A stretch of DNA of 64,000 nucleotides, from contig CANGFO010000008.1 in the NCBI GenBank assembly GCA_947453195.1, positions 54,878 through 118,877 on the forward strand. Direction: 5' to 3'. Every line of letters starts with the position of its first letter. The first letter of the stretch is position 1. The notes beneath the pieces are model-generated. The model was not told where the DNA came from. It searched no databases and was given only the letters and a program-made list of their open reading frames with translations. The DNA is from Flavobacteriaceae bacterium. GTDB lineage: Bacteria > Bacteroidota > Bacteroidia > Flavobacteriales > Flavobacteriaceae. Shown here one piece after another: positions 18,504-27,786 of this stretch. Made by a program: the position numbers and the translations under genes.

Positions 18504-18565
18504 TCTACATTTTTAGAATTAACTCTACAAATGTAGAATAACTTTTTAATTCTACAAGTGTAGAA
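18504..18565 (-). promoter_or_regulatory. BlaI-type operators overlapping the promoter of the repressor/M56-amidase operon
   Basis: Operator 1 (18524-18537) is TCTACA-AA-TGTAGA and operator 2 (18550-18565) is TTCTACA-AG-TGTAGAA, both perfect inverted repeats with a 2-nt centre, 27 bp centre to centre. On the minus strand the -7 element TACATTTG (18528-18535) lies within operator 1 and the -33 TTG (18555-18557) within operator 2, spaced 19 nt. A half site (18504-18509) lies just before the start codon. The known BlaI/MecI core operator is TACAnnTGTA. Confidence 0.85.
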
Positions 18566-18631
18566 GAAAAATTTAACATTTATTTTTTGAAAACAGGTTT
18601 ACAGTGAAAATATATAAATGCCACAAAACAT

Positions 18632-18658
18632 AAACGGCCTCCAATTGGAGGCCGTTTT
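18632..18658 (-). terminator. Terminator after mscL, copy 2 of an identical pair
   Basis: The inverted repeat AAACGGCCTCC / GGAGGCCGTTT around AATT is the same 27 bases as at 16062-16088. It lies 30 nt past the mscL stop codon and upstream of the BlaI operators, so it separates mscL from the repressor operon. Confidence 0.8.
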
Positions 18659-18687
18659 TAGTAGGTTTTATTTAGGTAGTAGCTTTA

Positions 18688-19083
18688 TTATTTTTTTAAT
18701 AAATCTCTAATTTGGGTAAGCAATTCTTCTTGTGAAGGTCCTGCAGCAGCAGCAACTTCTGGTTTTTTCATTTTGTTGTACGATTTAACGATGAGAAACA
18801 TCACAAATCCAACCACTAATAAACTAATAATAGTGTTAATCCATTTACCAAGGGCAATCACATTTGCAGGAATTACAGTGCCATCAGCTTTTTTGCTGGC
18901 TTCATCAAGCGTGTAAGCCATAGACGAAAAGTCCATTCCGCCAGAAAAATGACCTACAACCGGCATGATAATGTCACCTACAAATCCAATGACAACCGCG
19001 CCAATCGCTCCCGCCATGATAACAGCAACTGCAAATTCTACAACATTGCCCGTCATGATAAAATTCTTGAATTCTTTTAACAT
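18688..19083 (-). CDS. mscL: Large-conductance mechanosensitive channel
   Basis: MscL opens under membrane tension and releases solutes during osmotic downshock. The 131-residue protein has the amphipathic N-terminal helix (MLKEFKNFIMTGNVVEFAV), the pore-lining TM1 with AVAVIMAGAIGAVVIGFVGDIIMP, a periplasmic loop, TM2 (INTIISLLVVGFVMFLIVK) and a C-terminal helix bundle segment (SQEELLTQIRDLLKK). Length and topology are normal. It is a single-gene unit. Confidence 0.97.
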   Translation of the reverse strand: MLKEFKNFIMTGNVVEFAVAVIMAGAIGAVVIGFVGDIIMPVVGHFSGGMDFSSMAYTLDEASKKADGTVIPANVIALGKWINTIISLLVVGFVMFLIVKSYNKMKKPEVAAAAGPSQEELLTQIRDLLKK

Positions 19084-19119
19084 AATTCTTTTTTTATTTG
19101 GTTAATACTATGTGTAACT

Positions 19120-19127
19120 CAAATATA
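19120..19127 (-). promoter_or_regulatory. -7 element for mscL
   Basis: TATATTTG on the minus strand matches TAnnTTTG and lies 36 nt upstream of the mscL start codon. No TTG is found at the right spacing. Confidence 0.45.
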
Positions 19128-19159
19128 AAAAAAATTGAATCAATAAATGAAATTTGTAA

Positions 19160-21604
19160 TTATTCTCGACAAAATACCCTTTTTACCCTTTGAGAGATAC
19201 TTGTCATGATCTCGTAGGGTATCGTAGTTAGTTGATTTGCCATAAAAGACACACTAAGGTTTTCTCCAAAAATGATTACCTCGGAGCCTTCTTTGCAATC
19301 AATTTCTGAGATGTCAACCATCAGCATGTCCATACAAATGCTGCCCACAATAGGTGCTTTTTTGTTTTTAATAAGCACATAACCCACTCCATTTCCCCAA
19401 TGACGTGAAATTCCGTCGGCATAACCTATCGGAATCGTGGCAATTTTGGTAGGCTTGTCTGCCATAAATCTTCTGCTGTAGCCCACACTTTCTCCGGCTT
19501 GGATGGTTCTTATTTGAGAAATAATAGATTTAAGCGTTCCTACATTTTCCAATAATTTTTGTTCGTCTTCGTCGTTAGAAACTCCGTAAAGTCCTATTCC
19601 TAAACGAACCATATCCAATTGAGCTTGTGGAAAATTAGAAATTCCAGAAGTGTTTAAAGTATGTAGAATTGGATTTATGTTTAATTCTTTACTAATAGCA
19701 GAAGCTAATTTTTCAAATAAATTAATTTGTGAAAGCGTAAAATCAATATGTTTCATGTCGTCACTTGCGGCCAAGTGCGATAAAATACTTTTCACTTCAA
19801 CGGTTGGGTTGTCTTTTAATCTCGAAATTAACTCCGGTACATTTTCTTCTTCAAATCCCAATCGGTGCATTCCGGTGTCCAATTTTATATGAATTGGAAA
19901 TTTCTTTAGTTTCTTTTGTTCAGCAAGTTTTAAAAAAGCCGTTAACCCTTTAATAGAATAAATTTCGGGCTCCAGTTGGTGCTGAATGATAGCCGAAAAA
20001 CTAGTGCTTTCGGGATTCATTACCATTATAGGTAAATCAATTCCTGCCGTTCTCAGTACTATTCCTTCATCGGCGAAAGCCACACCAAGATAATCTACCT
20101 TGTGGTGCGACAACAATTTGGCAATTTCAAATCCGCCGTTGCCGTAACCAAAAGCCTTTACCATCACCATTAATTTGGTTTCAGGATTTAATTTAGATTT
20201 ATAAAAATTTAAATTATGACTGATGGCATTCAGATTGATTTCGAGTACCGTTTCGTGCGTTTTCTCTTCTAAAAGTGATACGATTTCTTCAAAATGAAAA
20301 TGGCGAGCTCCTTTAATTAATATAGTTTCGTTTTCAAAATTAATTTTATCGAATGCCTCTATAAATTTTTTGGTGGTTTCAAATGCTATACAATTTGGAA
20401 ACTTTTTTTGGTATCCCGAAATTGTTTTCCCGATAACTATTACTCGGTTAATTTTGTTGGAAACTATTAAATGAGAAACTCTTGAATACAATTCTTCGTT
20501 AACCAATCCGCTTTGAAAAATATCCGATAAAATAAGTGTTTTCTTTTTGAATTGCTTTTGACTTTCTAGGAAATCCAAAGCTATTTTTAACGATTGGAAA
20601 TCCGAGCTGTAACTGTCGTCAATAAGGGTGGTATTGTTACTTCCGTTTTTTACTTTCAATCGCATTTCAACCGGATACAATTGCAACATGCGCTGCTGAA
20701 TGATATCTTGATCGTAATTAAAATACAACAGCACCATCAAACATTGCAATGCATTTTCTATAGAAGCTTGATCTGCAAAAGGAATAGTAATCGTAAAACA
20801 CAGTTTATTATACGTTATTTTAAGTTCCGTTTTGTCGGGACTTTCTTTGGCAATTACAAAAACATCGGCTTTGCCATCGTCTGAACTCCAAGTGAAAGTT
20901 TTTATTTTTGGATTTAGAAAGGCTTCAATCGTTCGGTTTTTGTTCATAATTAGTACATCAACCGAGCTAAATAGTTTTAATTTTTCTTTTATTTTTTCAC
21001 CTGCATCGTGAAAACCTTCGTCGTGAGCCGAACCAATATTTGAAAATATTCCAACAGTTGGTTTAATGATTCGTTGCAGGTTTACCATTTCATTGGTAGT
21101 TGAAATACCAGCTTCAAAAATTCCGAGATTGTGCTTTTCGTTAATTCCTATAACTGAAAGCGGCACCCCTACTTGAGAGTTGTAACTTTTAGGCGAACGA
21201 ATAATATTATAATCAGGACTTAATAAGAAGTTCAACCATTCTTTGATGATGGTTTTTCCATTGCTTCCAGTAATTCCAATAACCGGAAAATCAAAATCAC
21301 TTCGATAGGCAGCTGCAAAAGTTTGCAGAGCTTGAAGCGTGTTTTCAACCACTAAAAAATTGGCTTTCCCTTGAAGATTAGAAGGAATGTAAGTCACCAC
21401 AAAATTGGTAACTCCCTGCTCTAACAATTCGACTACATAATGATGCCCGTCGTGATTTGGACCAAGCAAAGCAAAATATAAGGTGCTAGCGCTGTTTTGC
21501 AACGACCGACTATCTATAGAAATAGAATCAATAATTGCCACTTCGTTTTTACCAATAAATTTGGCTTTAAGAATTGGAATGATATTTCGAATGGATAGCG
21601 TCAA
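19160..21604 (-). CDS. murF-alr: Bifunctional UDP-MurNAc-tripeptide:D-Ala-D-Ala ligase / alanine racemase
   Basis: This 814-residue fusion joins MurF (about 1-445), with the Mur ligase ATP motif GITGSNGKTIIKEWL near residue 115, to alanine racemase (about 450-814), with the PLP lysine region MVMVKAFGYGNGG and the catalytic Tyr region GESVGYSRRF. Alr makes D-alanine and MurF adds the D-Ala-D-Ala dipeptide to the peptidoglycan precursor. The fusion is a known arrangement in Bacteroidota. MurF has T-I-I after GK rather than the common T-T-T-K, a modest change. It lies 11 nt downstream of tdk, so the two may be cotranscribed. Confidence 0.95.
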   Translation of the reverse strand: MTLSIRNIIPILKAKFIGKNEVAIIDSISIDSRSLQNSASTLYFALLGPNHDGHHYVVELLEQGVTNFVVTYIPSNLQGKANFLVVENTLQALQTFAAAYRSDFDFPVIGITGSNGKTIIKEWLNFLLSPDYNIIRSPKSYNSQVGVPLSVIGINEKHNLGIFEAGISTTNEMVNLQRIIKPTVGIFSNIGSAHDEGFHDAGEKIKEKLKLFSSVDVLIMNKNRTIEAFLNPKIKTFTWSSDDGKADVFVIAKESPDKTELKITYNKLCFTITIPFADQASIENALQCLMVLLYFNYDQDIIQQRMLQLYPVEMRLKVKNGSNNTTLIDDSYSSDFQSLKIALDFLESQKQFKKKTLILSDIFQSGLVNEELYSRVSHLIVSNKINRVIVIGKTISGYQKKFPNCIAFETTKKFIEAFDKINFENETILIKGARHFHFEEIVSLLEEKTHETVLEINLNAISHNLNFYKSKLNPETKLMVMVKAFGYGNGGFEIAKLLSHHKVDYLGVAFADEGIVLRTAGIDLPIMVMNPESTSFSAIIQHQLEPEIYSIKGLTAFLKLAEQKKLKKFPIHIKLDTGMHRLGFEEENVPELISRLKDNPTVEVKSILSHLAASDDMKHIDFTLSQINLFEKLASAISKELNINPILHTLNTSGISNFPQAQLDMVRLGIGLYGVSNDEDEQKLLENVGTLKSIISQIRTIQAGESVGYSRRFMADKPTKIATIPIGYADGISRHWGNGVGYVLIKNKKAPIVGSICMDMLMVDISEIDCKEGSEVIIFGENLSVSFMANQLTTIPYEIMTSISQRVKRVFCRE

Positions 21605-21615
21605 ATTCTATTTTT

Positions 21616-22233
21616 TTATTCTCCAGACAATTGGTCTGGATCGTTAACTTCCATATTATCGCGCATGGCTCTAAAATAGGCGCCCCGGCTTAATGGTTCG
21701 TATTCTTCGGTTTCACCCAAAAGGACTAGGTTATTGCTGTCGGCTTTTCTAAAACTATAATGCGCTAAATTTCCGGTACGGGTACAAACGGCGTGCACTT
21801 TAGTAACATATTCGGCAGTTGCCATAAGAGCAGGCATTGGCCCAAAAGGATTCCCTTTAAAATCCATATCCAATCCCGCTACGATTACACGCACACCGGA
21901 ATTGGCTAAATCATTACAAATTTTTACAATTTCATCATCAAAAAACTGTGCTTCATCAATACCCACTACATCACAACCTTGAGCCAAAATTGCAATATTG
22001 GCAGCTGCAGGAACGGGGGTGGAACGAATCTCATTTTTATTGTGTGAAACTACCATTTCTTCATCGTAACGAACATCAATAGAAGGTTTAAAAATCTCTA
22101 CTTTTTGTTGGGCAAATTGCGCTCTTCGCAACCTACGGATGAGTTCTTCGGTCTTTCCAGAAAACATAGAACCACAGATAACTTCTATCCAGCCAAATTG
22201 TTCTTTATGATTTACGGTATTTTCTAGAAACAT
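21616..22233 (-). CDS. tdk: Thymidine kinase
   Basis: Tdk phosphorylates thymidine to dTMP in the salvage pathway. The 205-residue type II enzyme shows Walker A GSMFSGKTEELIRRL (about residues 21-35), the DEAQFF motif, and the lasso-region substrate-binding segment near the C-terminus. The structural zinc site is only partly kept: the usual C-x2-C is C-x-x-T (VCTRTG), a pattern I recall from Bacteroidota thymidine kinases. The next gene downstream, 11 nt away, is murF-alr. Confidence 0.95.
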   Translation of the reverse strand: MFLENTVNHKEQFGWIEVICGSMFSGKTEELIRRLRRAQFAQQKVEIFKPSIDVRYDEEMVVSHNKNEIRSTPVPAAANIAILAQGCDVVGIDEAQFFDDEIVKICNDLANSGVRVIVAGLDMDFKGNPFGPMPALMATAEYVTKVHAVCTRTGNLAHYSFRKADSNNLVLLGETEEYEPLSRGAYFRAMRDNMEVNDPDQLSGE

Positions 22234-22421
22234 TTTGTAAATTTAGACCTTAAAAAAAGGAATTGTTTTTATTACTTTGTATGAAACAAACGCCCTAAAT
22301 ATTTTATATATTTACGACGATTCAAATGTAGAAAATATTTATTAAGGTTGTTTCTTTCCTTAACAAAATAAAGTTTTATAAAATTACACTAAAATAGCTA
22401 GTTACCCAAATTTCAAAAGTC

Positions 22422-23366
22422 ATGAAAAAAAGATTAGAATCCGAATTAATAAGTATTGCGCACCGAATATTAAAATTAAAAAACAAATCGGAGGTAGACC
22501 AATTGTATTTAGAAACTAGAAAATTATATGAAACTTTAGCTGTATTAAAATTTTATGGCGATAACTACGAGCAGGTAAAATCGGAGGTCTCTCAAGAAGA
22601 ACTTGAAGAAAAATTAGCTGCTGATGAGGAAATTATTCAAGAAGAAATTAAAGAAATTCCTGTTGAAGAAGATGTAGTTACTGTTCAAGAAATGGAAGAA
22701 GTACTTGAGGAAGAAATTGATGATGAAGAGGAAATCGAGGAAGAAGACCATGACGAAAGTGATGAGGAAGATGAGGATGAAAATGATGAGGATGAAAGTG
22801 AAGATGAGGACGAAAGCGAAGAGGATGAAAGCGAAGAGGATGAAGAGGAATTTGAAAATGCAATTAATTTTGAGCCTATATTTGAACTAGAAGATGCATT
22901 TGAGGGAGCTGAAGAAGAGGTTGAAGAAAAGGAAGAGGAAATAGAAGAGGAAGTATTTGAGCCGGAAAGCAAAACAGTTGAGGCAAATAAAATAGAATCA
23001 AGACAAATTTCATTTGAAGATTTATTAGGAGACAGTTTTAATGAACCTGTTTTTGTAAAACCAAATGATGTGGTAATTCCTCCCTCTTTAAAAGAGGTAA
23101 TTGAAGAAAAACCGTTGTCATTAAACGACCAACATTCGAAAGCAATAAACATTGGAATGAACGACCGAATTGCTTTTGTTAAGCATCTTTTTGGAGACAG
23201 CACCGAAGACTATAACCGAGTATTATCGCAATTGAATTCTTTTGCGTCTAAAGAAGAAGCGGTTGATTTTATTGAAGAAATCATCAAGCCCGATTACGAC
23301 AATTGGGTTGGAAGCGAAGAATATGCGGAGCGATTTATGGAAATTGTGAAGAACAAATTTAACTAA
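22422..23366 (+). CDS. Conserved hypothetical protein with long acidic low-complexity centre
   Basis: This 314-residue protein has three parts. An N-terminal helical segment (about 1-65) begins MKKRLESELISIAHRILKLK. A very acidic middle (about 70-185) is built almost entirely of Glu and Asp with some Ser and carries a DESEDED/ESEEDE-like repeat. A conserved-looking C-terminal domain (about 235-314) contains NDRIAFVKHLFGDSTEDYNRVL and ends YAERFMEIVKNKFN. No enzyme motif is seen. The stop codon directly abuts the rsmI start codon, so the two are cotranscribed. I recall similar genes next to rsmI in flavobacteria but know no function. Confidence 0.8.
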   Translation: MKKRLESELISIAHRILKLKNKSEVDQLYLETRKLYETLAVLKFYGDNYEQVKSEVSQEELEEKLAADEEIIQEEIKEIPVEEDVVTVQEMEEVLEEEIDDEEEIEEEDHDESDEEDEDENDEDESEDEDESEEDESEEDEEEFENAINFEPIFELEDAFEGAEEEVEEKEEEIEEEVFEPESKTVEANKIESRQISFEDLLGDSFNEPVFVKPNDVVIPPSLKEVIEEKPLSLNDQHSKAINIGMNDRIAFVKHLFGDSTEDYNRVLSQLNSFASKEEAVDFIEEIIKPDYDNWVGSEEYAERFMEIVKNKFN

Positions 23367-24044
23367 ATGTCAAAACTTTATATTGTTCCAACGCCCATTG
23401 GAAATCTTGAAGACATGACTTTTAGAGCGATAAAAGTTCTAAAAGAAGCCGACTTGATTTTAGCTGAAGATACCCGAACGAGTGGTAAATTGCTAAAACA
23501 TTTCGAAATTGCTACACACATGCATAGCCACCACATGCATAACGAACACAAAACGGTGGAGAATTTAATTACACGATTAAAAGGTGGCGAAACCATAGCT
23601 TTAATTAGCGATGCAGGGACGCCCGCAATTTCGGATCCCGGATTTTTATTAACCCGTGCTTGTGTTGAAAATAATATTGAAGTCGATTGTTTGCCCGGCG
23701 CAACAGCATTTGTACCTGCTTTAGTAAATAGTGGCTTGCCCAACGATCGCTTTATATTTGAAGGGTTTTTACCCGAAAAAAAAGGAAGACAAACACGTTA
23801 TTTGGCTTTAGCCGAAGAAACAAGAACCATGATTTTTTATGTTTCCCCACATAAATTAGTTAAAACCTTAACCGAATTTGTTCAGTATTTTGGCTCTGAT
23901 AGACCGGTGTCTATCTCTAGAGAATTGTCTAAATTACATGAAGAAACCGTTCGTGGTACTGCTGCAGAAGTGCTAAAACACTTTGAAGCAAAACCTCCAA
24001 AAGGAGAGATTGTTGCCGTAGTTGGCGGCAAGAATGCAAAGTAA
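23367..24044 (+). CDS. rsmI: 16S rRNA (cytidine(1402)-2'-O)-methyltransferase
   Basis: RsmI methylates the ribose of C1402 in 16S rRNA, fine-tuning decoding, with S-adenosylmethionine as donor. The 225-residue protein has the canonical LYIVPTPIGNLEDMTFRAIKVL start, AEDTRTSGKLLKHF, SDAGTPAISDPG and LPGATAFVPALV. At 225 residues it is the shorter form, lacking the C-terminal HTH extension of E. coli RsmI. Its ATG follows immediately after the stop of the acidic protein gene. Confidence 0.96.
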   Translation: MSKLYIVPTPIGNLEDMTFRAIKVLKEADLILAEDTRTSGKLLKHFEIATHMHSHHMHNEHKTVENLITRLKGGETIALISDAGTPAISDPGFLLTRACVENNIEVDCLPGATAFVPALVNSGLPNDRFIFEGFLPEKKGRQTRYLALAEETRTMIFYVSPHKLVKTLTEFVQYFGSDRPVSISRELSKLHEETVRGTAAEVLKHFEAKPPKGEIVAVVGGKNAK

Positions 24045-24060
24045 TCTTTAATCCATACTT

Positions 24061-25752
24061 ATGCGGTGGACCTTAAAATCAAAGCCCGAAAAAGAGAAAG
24101 TTCAAAAACTACAAAACGAACTTCAAGTAGATGCGCTTATTGCAACCCTTTTGGTTCAAAGAGGCGTGGAAACCTATGATCAGGCCAAAGCATTTTTTCG
24201 TCCTTCGTTAACCGATTTGCACGATCCGTTTCTTATGAAAGATATGGATAAAGCGGTTGTTCGTATTGAAGAAGCAATTCTTAAGGGCGAAAACATATTG
24301 GTTTTTGGAGATTACGATGTAGATGGAACCACTGCCGTTTCTTTAGTTTCGAGTTATTTGAGAAGTTATTATTCCAATGTTGCCACTTACATTCCCGACC
24401 GATACAATGAAGGTTATGGTATTTCGTTTACCGGAATTGATTTTGCCGAAGACAATGAATTTTCCTTAATCATCGCCTTAGACTGCGGAATAAAATCGAT
24501 CGATCATATTGCGTATGCCAATGCTAAAAATATTGATTTTATCATTTGCGATCACCACCGCCCAGGAGATGAATTACCTGATGCGGTTGCTATTTTAGAT
24601 CCTAAAAGGGATGATTGTTCGTACCCTTATGATGAACTTTGCGGATGCGGAATTGGATTTAAATTAATTCAAGCCCTTGCTTCAAAAAGAGGCCAAATGC
24701 TAGAAGATTTAGTACTTTATTTGGATTTGGTTGCTACCGCAATTGCCGCTGATATAGTACCTATAACTGGAGAAAATAGAATCTTAGCTAAATACGGTTT
24801 AGAGGTTATTAATTCGAATCCGAGACCTGGAATTAAGGCCTTAATTCAAAATGTGAATAAAAAATCACTTACCATAACTGATGTGGTTTTTATTATCGCA
24901 CCGCGGATTAACGCTGCCGGAAGAATCAAACACGGTAATGAAGCCGTTGCGCTTTTAACGGAATATGATTTGGATCAAGCGGAACAATTTGCTTCCGAAA
25001 TTGAACAACACAATTCGGACAGAAAAGGTTTAGACAAACAAATTACAGTTGAAGCACTCGCTCAAATTGAAGACAATAACGAAAAAGAGAATTTATCTAC
25101 CGTTATTTATCAAGAAAATTGGCATAAAGGCGTTATCGGAATTGTAGCTTCGCGATTAACCGAAACCTATTACAGACCTACGATAGTATTTACTAAAAGT
25201 GGAGACAAACTTGCCGCTTCGGCACGATCAGTAAAAGATTTTGATGTCTATAATGCCATTGAAGCTTGTTCCATGCATTTGGAGCAATTTGGCGGACACA
25301 AATACGCTGCTGGAATGACTTTGAAGGAAGAAAATTATGAAGCGTTCAAAGCCGCTTTTGAAAAGGAAGTACGCAACACTATTTCTCCTGAATTACTTAT
25401 TCCTGAAATTGAAATTGATACCGAAATTAATTTATCAGATATTACCCCCAAATTAATTCGGGTATTAAATCAGTTTGAGCCTTTTGGTCCCGAAAATATG
25501 ACTCCTGTTTTTATGACTAAAAACATAAAAGATACGGGCTATCCGAAGTTATTAGGAAAAGAAGAAGAGCATTTAAAATTATTTGTGAAACAAGAAAATT
25601 CGGAGGGTTTTGGCGCAATTGCATTTTTTATGGGTAATAAACTAAATCAGATTTCAAATCAAAAACCTTTTGACGCAGTTTATTGTATTGATGAAAATGA
25701 ATTTAAGGGAACGGTAACCGTTCAATTGCGAATTAAAGATTTGAAGAACTAA
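24061..25752 (+). CDS. recJ: Single-stranded-DNA-specific exonuclease RecJ
   Basis: RecJ is a 5'-3' single-strand exonuclease used in recombination and mismatch repair. The 563-residue protein shows the DHH-family metal motifs [14 protein letters not shown] (about residues 80-95) and ICDHHRPGD (about 160-170), the DHHA1 domain with [14 protein letters not shown], and a C-terminal OB-fold region. The length is normal. It starts 16 nt after rsmI, and its stop codon overlaps that of the convergent queG. Confidence 0.96.
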   Translation: MRWTLKSKPEKEKVQKLQNELQVDALIATLLVQRGVETYDQAKAFFRPSLTDLHDPFLMKDMDKAVVRIEEAILKGENILVFGDYDVDGTTAVSLVSSYLRSYYSNVATYIPDRYNEGYGISFTGIDFAEDNEFSLIIALDCGIKSIDHIAYANAKNIDFIICDHHRPGDELPDAVAILDPKRDDCSYPYDELCGCGIGFKLIQALASKRGQMLEDLVLYLDLVATAIAADIVPITGENRILAKYGLEVINSNPRPGIKALIQNVNKKSLTITDVVFIIAPRINAAGRIKHGNEAVALLTEYDLDQAEQFASEIEQHNSDRKGLDKQITVEALAQIEDNNEKENLSTVIYQENWHKGVIGIVASRLTETYYRPTIVFTKSGDKLAASARSVKDFDVYNAIEACSMHLEQFGGHKYAAGMTLKEENYEAFKAAFEKEVRNTISPELLIPEIEIDTEINLSDITPKLIRVLNQFEPFGPENMTPVFMTKNIKDTGYPKLLGKEEEHLKLFVKQENSEGFGAIAFFMGNKLNQISNQKPFDAVYCIDENEFKGTVTVQLRIKDLKN

Positions 25753-26681
25753 AATTCCCCTTTTAAGAACTTAATATTTCTACTTAAGCCCGATAATTTA
25801 GTGCGTTTCACTGCCGAATTTTTAAACACTTTATTGAAAGTATCTTCGGTGATTTCTTCCCAATCTTTTTTGGTAAAAGACAACAATTCTTTGTTGGGAT
25901 TGAACAAAGGCTCGGAATGAGGTTTTGAAAAACGATTCCATGGGCACACATCTTGACATACATCACAACCAAACATCCAGTCGTTAAATTTACCTTTCAT
26001 TTCTTGCGGGAGATTGTCTTTGAGCTCAATCGTAAAATAAGAAATACACTTACTACCATCTACAACATAAGGCGATACAATTGCCTCGGTAGGACAAGAA
26101 TCTATACAAGCGGTACAGGTTCCGCAATGATCTGTAGTTGGCGCATCGTATTCCAATTCAAGATCAATAATCAATTCGGCAATAAAATAAAAAGAACCTG
26201 TTTTTTGAGAAATTAGATTGCTGTTTTTACCAATCCATCCCAACCCCGATTTGGCTGCCCATGCTTTATCTAAAACGGGAGCTGAATCGACAAAAGCTCT
26301 ACCCGAAACTGCACCAATTTCCGATTGAATAGTATGTAGTAATTCCTTTAATTTTTCTTTAATTACAAAATGATAATCTTGCCCATAGGCATATTTTGAT
26401 ATTTTATAACTGTCAGTATTTTGTTCTTCCGAAGGAAAATAATTAAGCAAAAGAGAGATGACACTTTTGGAATCATCAACCAGCAAAGTTGGATTTAATC
26501 GTTTATCAAAATGGTTTTCCATATAAGACATTTGACCGTGGTGGTTTTTATTCAACCAAGCTTCTAATCGAGGGGCTTCATCTTCGAGAAAACCCGCTTT
26601 GGATATCCCGCAAGAAAGAAAGCCGAGTCTTTTGGATTCGGCTTTAATTAATTGCGTGTATTTTTCTTTTATGTTTATCAA
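25749..26681 (-). CDS. queG: Epoxyqueuosine reductase
   Basis: QueG reduces epoxyqueuosine to queuosine in tRNA using cobalamin and two [4Fe-4S] clusters. The 310-residue protein carries the two ferredoxin-like motifs [16 protein letters not shown] and [13 protein letters not shown] in the second half, and the family signature [21 protein letters not shown] near the start. It begins 2 nt after the ruvB stop codon, so the two form an operon. Its stop overlaps that of convergent recJ by 4 nt, leaving no room for a terminator. Confidence 0.95.
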   Translation of the reverse strand: MINIKEKYTQLIKAESKRLGFLSCGISKAGFLEDEAPRLEAWLNKNHHGQMSYMENHFDKRLNPTLLVDDSKSVISLLLNYFPSEEQNTDSYKISKYAYGQDYHFVIKEKLKELLHTIQSEIGAVSGRAFVDSAPVLDKAWAAKSGLGWIGKNSNLISQKTGSFYFIAELIIDLELEYDAPTTDHCGTCTACIDSCPTEAIVSPYVVDGSKCISYFTIELKDNLPQEMKGKFNDWMFGCDVCQDVCPWNRFSKPHSEPLFNPNKELLSFTKKDWEEITEDTFNKVFKNSAVKRTKLSGLSRNIKFLKGEF

Positions 26682-26683
26682 AA

Positions 26684-27706
26684 TTAAAACAATCCGCCTT
26701 GAATATTAGTATTTATTTTACCCAAGTGTTTGTATGCTTTTTCAGTCACTTCTCTACCTCTTGGCGTTCTTACAATAAAACCCTCTTGAATTAAGAATGG
26801 CTCATACACTTCCTCAATAGTTTCTCCACTTTCAGAAACCGCAGTTGCTAATGTAGATAGACCAACAGGACCTCCTTTAAATTTATCGATAATGGTATTC
26901 AAAATCTTATTATCCATTTCGTCAAGTCCATGCGCATCTACATGTAAAGCTTGTAATGAATATCTTGCAATTTCAATATCTATTTTTCCGTTACCTTTTA
27001 TTTGAGCAAAATCACGAACCCTTCTTAAAAGTGCATTGGCAATACGAGGAGTCCCTCTACTTCTACCAGCAATTTCGATCGCAGCTTCCATGGTTATAGG
27101 CATCTTCAAGATGGCAGAACTTCGTTGAACAATGGTAGTTAATAGTTCGGTATTGTAATATTGTAATCTACTTTGGATTCCGAAACGTGCGCGCATAGGA
27201 GCCGTAAGTAAACCAGAACGTGTTGTTGCACCAACAAGAGTAAACGGATTTAAGTTTAATTGAACCGTTCTAGCATTAGGCCCAGATTCAATCATAATAT
27301 CAATTTTAAAGTCTTCCATAGCCGAATATAAATATTCTTCTACTACAGGACTTAAACGATGAATTTCGTCAATAAAAAGCACGTCGCGCTCTTCCAAGTT
27401 GGTAAGTAAACCTGCTAAGTCACCTGGCTTATCTAAAACAGGTCCTGATGTAATTTTAATTCCGACTCCTAGTTCGTTTGCCAATATATTAGCTAAAGTA
27501 GTTTTTCCTAGACCGGGAGGGCCATGAAACAAGGTATGATCCAACGCTTCATTTCTTTGATTAGCGGCTTCCACAAAAACTTTTAGATTATCTAAAACTT
27601 GTTCTTGCCCTGTAAAATCATCAAAAGAAAGCGGCCTCAACTTTTTTTCAAGGTCGAGTTCTTCGGAGTTATAATTTGAATTGGTAGGATCTAAATTTTC
27701 GTTCAT
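26684..27706 (-). CDS. ruvB: Holliday junction branch-migration ATPase RuvB
   Basis: RuvB is the AAA+ motor that drives Holliday-junction migration with RuvA. It shows Walker [12 protein letters not shown], Walker [12 protein letters not shown], the sensor [18 protein letters not shown] and a C-terminal winged-helix domain ending [17 protein letters not shown]. The start at 27706 (340 residues, [10 protein letters not shown]) is preferred to an ATG 18 nt upstream because RuvB proteins of this group start near it. A TATATTTG (27711-27718) ends 4 nt before the ATG, so a leaderless transcript is possible. Confidence 0.96.
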   Translation of the reverse strand: MNENLDPTNSNYNSEELDLEKKLRPLSFDDFTGQEQVLDNLKVFVEAANQRNEALDHTLFHGPPGLGKTTLANILANELGVGIKITSGPVLDKPGDLAGLLTNLEERDVLFIDEIHRLSPVVEEYLYSAMEDFKIDIMIESGPNARTVQLNLNPFTLVGATTRSGLLTAPMRARFGIQSRLQYYNTELLTTIVQRSSAILKMPITMEAAIEIAGRSRGTPRIANALLRRVRDFAQIKGNGKIDIEIARYSLQALHVDAHGLDEMDNKILNTIIDKFKGGPVGLSTLATAVSESGETIEEVYEPFLIQEGFIVRTPRGREVTEKAYKHLGKINTNIQGGLF

Positions 27707-27738
27707 ATTACAAATATATAACAAAGTGGAGGTAAATT

Positions 27739-27768
27739 AAAATGCCTCTCAAAATTGAGAGGCATTTT
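27739..27768 (-). terminator. Terminator of the act/cox operon
   Basis: A perfect inverted repeat with 14-bp arms (AAAATGCCTCTCAA) and a 2-nt centre lies 19 nt past the coxA stop codon. The outer A/T of the arms supplies the T run. It separates the respiratory operon from ruvB. Confidence 0.85.
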
Positions 27769-27786
27769 AAAATATATTTTTATTTC

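Noticed and set aside
19160..21604. murF-alr fusion as a frameshift or assembly artefact
   Set aside because: The fusion is a known Bacteroidota arrangement and both halves are complete in one continuous frame.
22700..22860. Repeat array resembling a CRISPR or tandem repeat
   Set aside because: The periodicity comes from Glu/Asp codons in an open reading frame; there are no conserved repeats with unique spacers.
22685..23203. Antisense Ser-rich reading frame opposite the acidic protein gene
   Set aside because: It is the mirror image of the Glu/Asp codon tract and has no independent features; the sense frame has ordinary domains at both ends.
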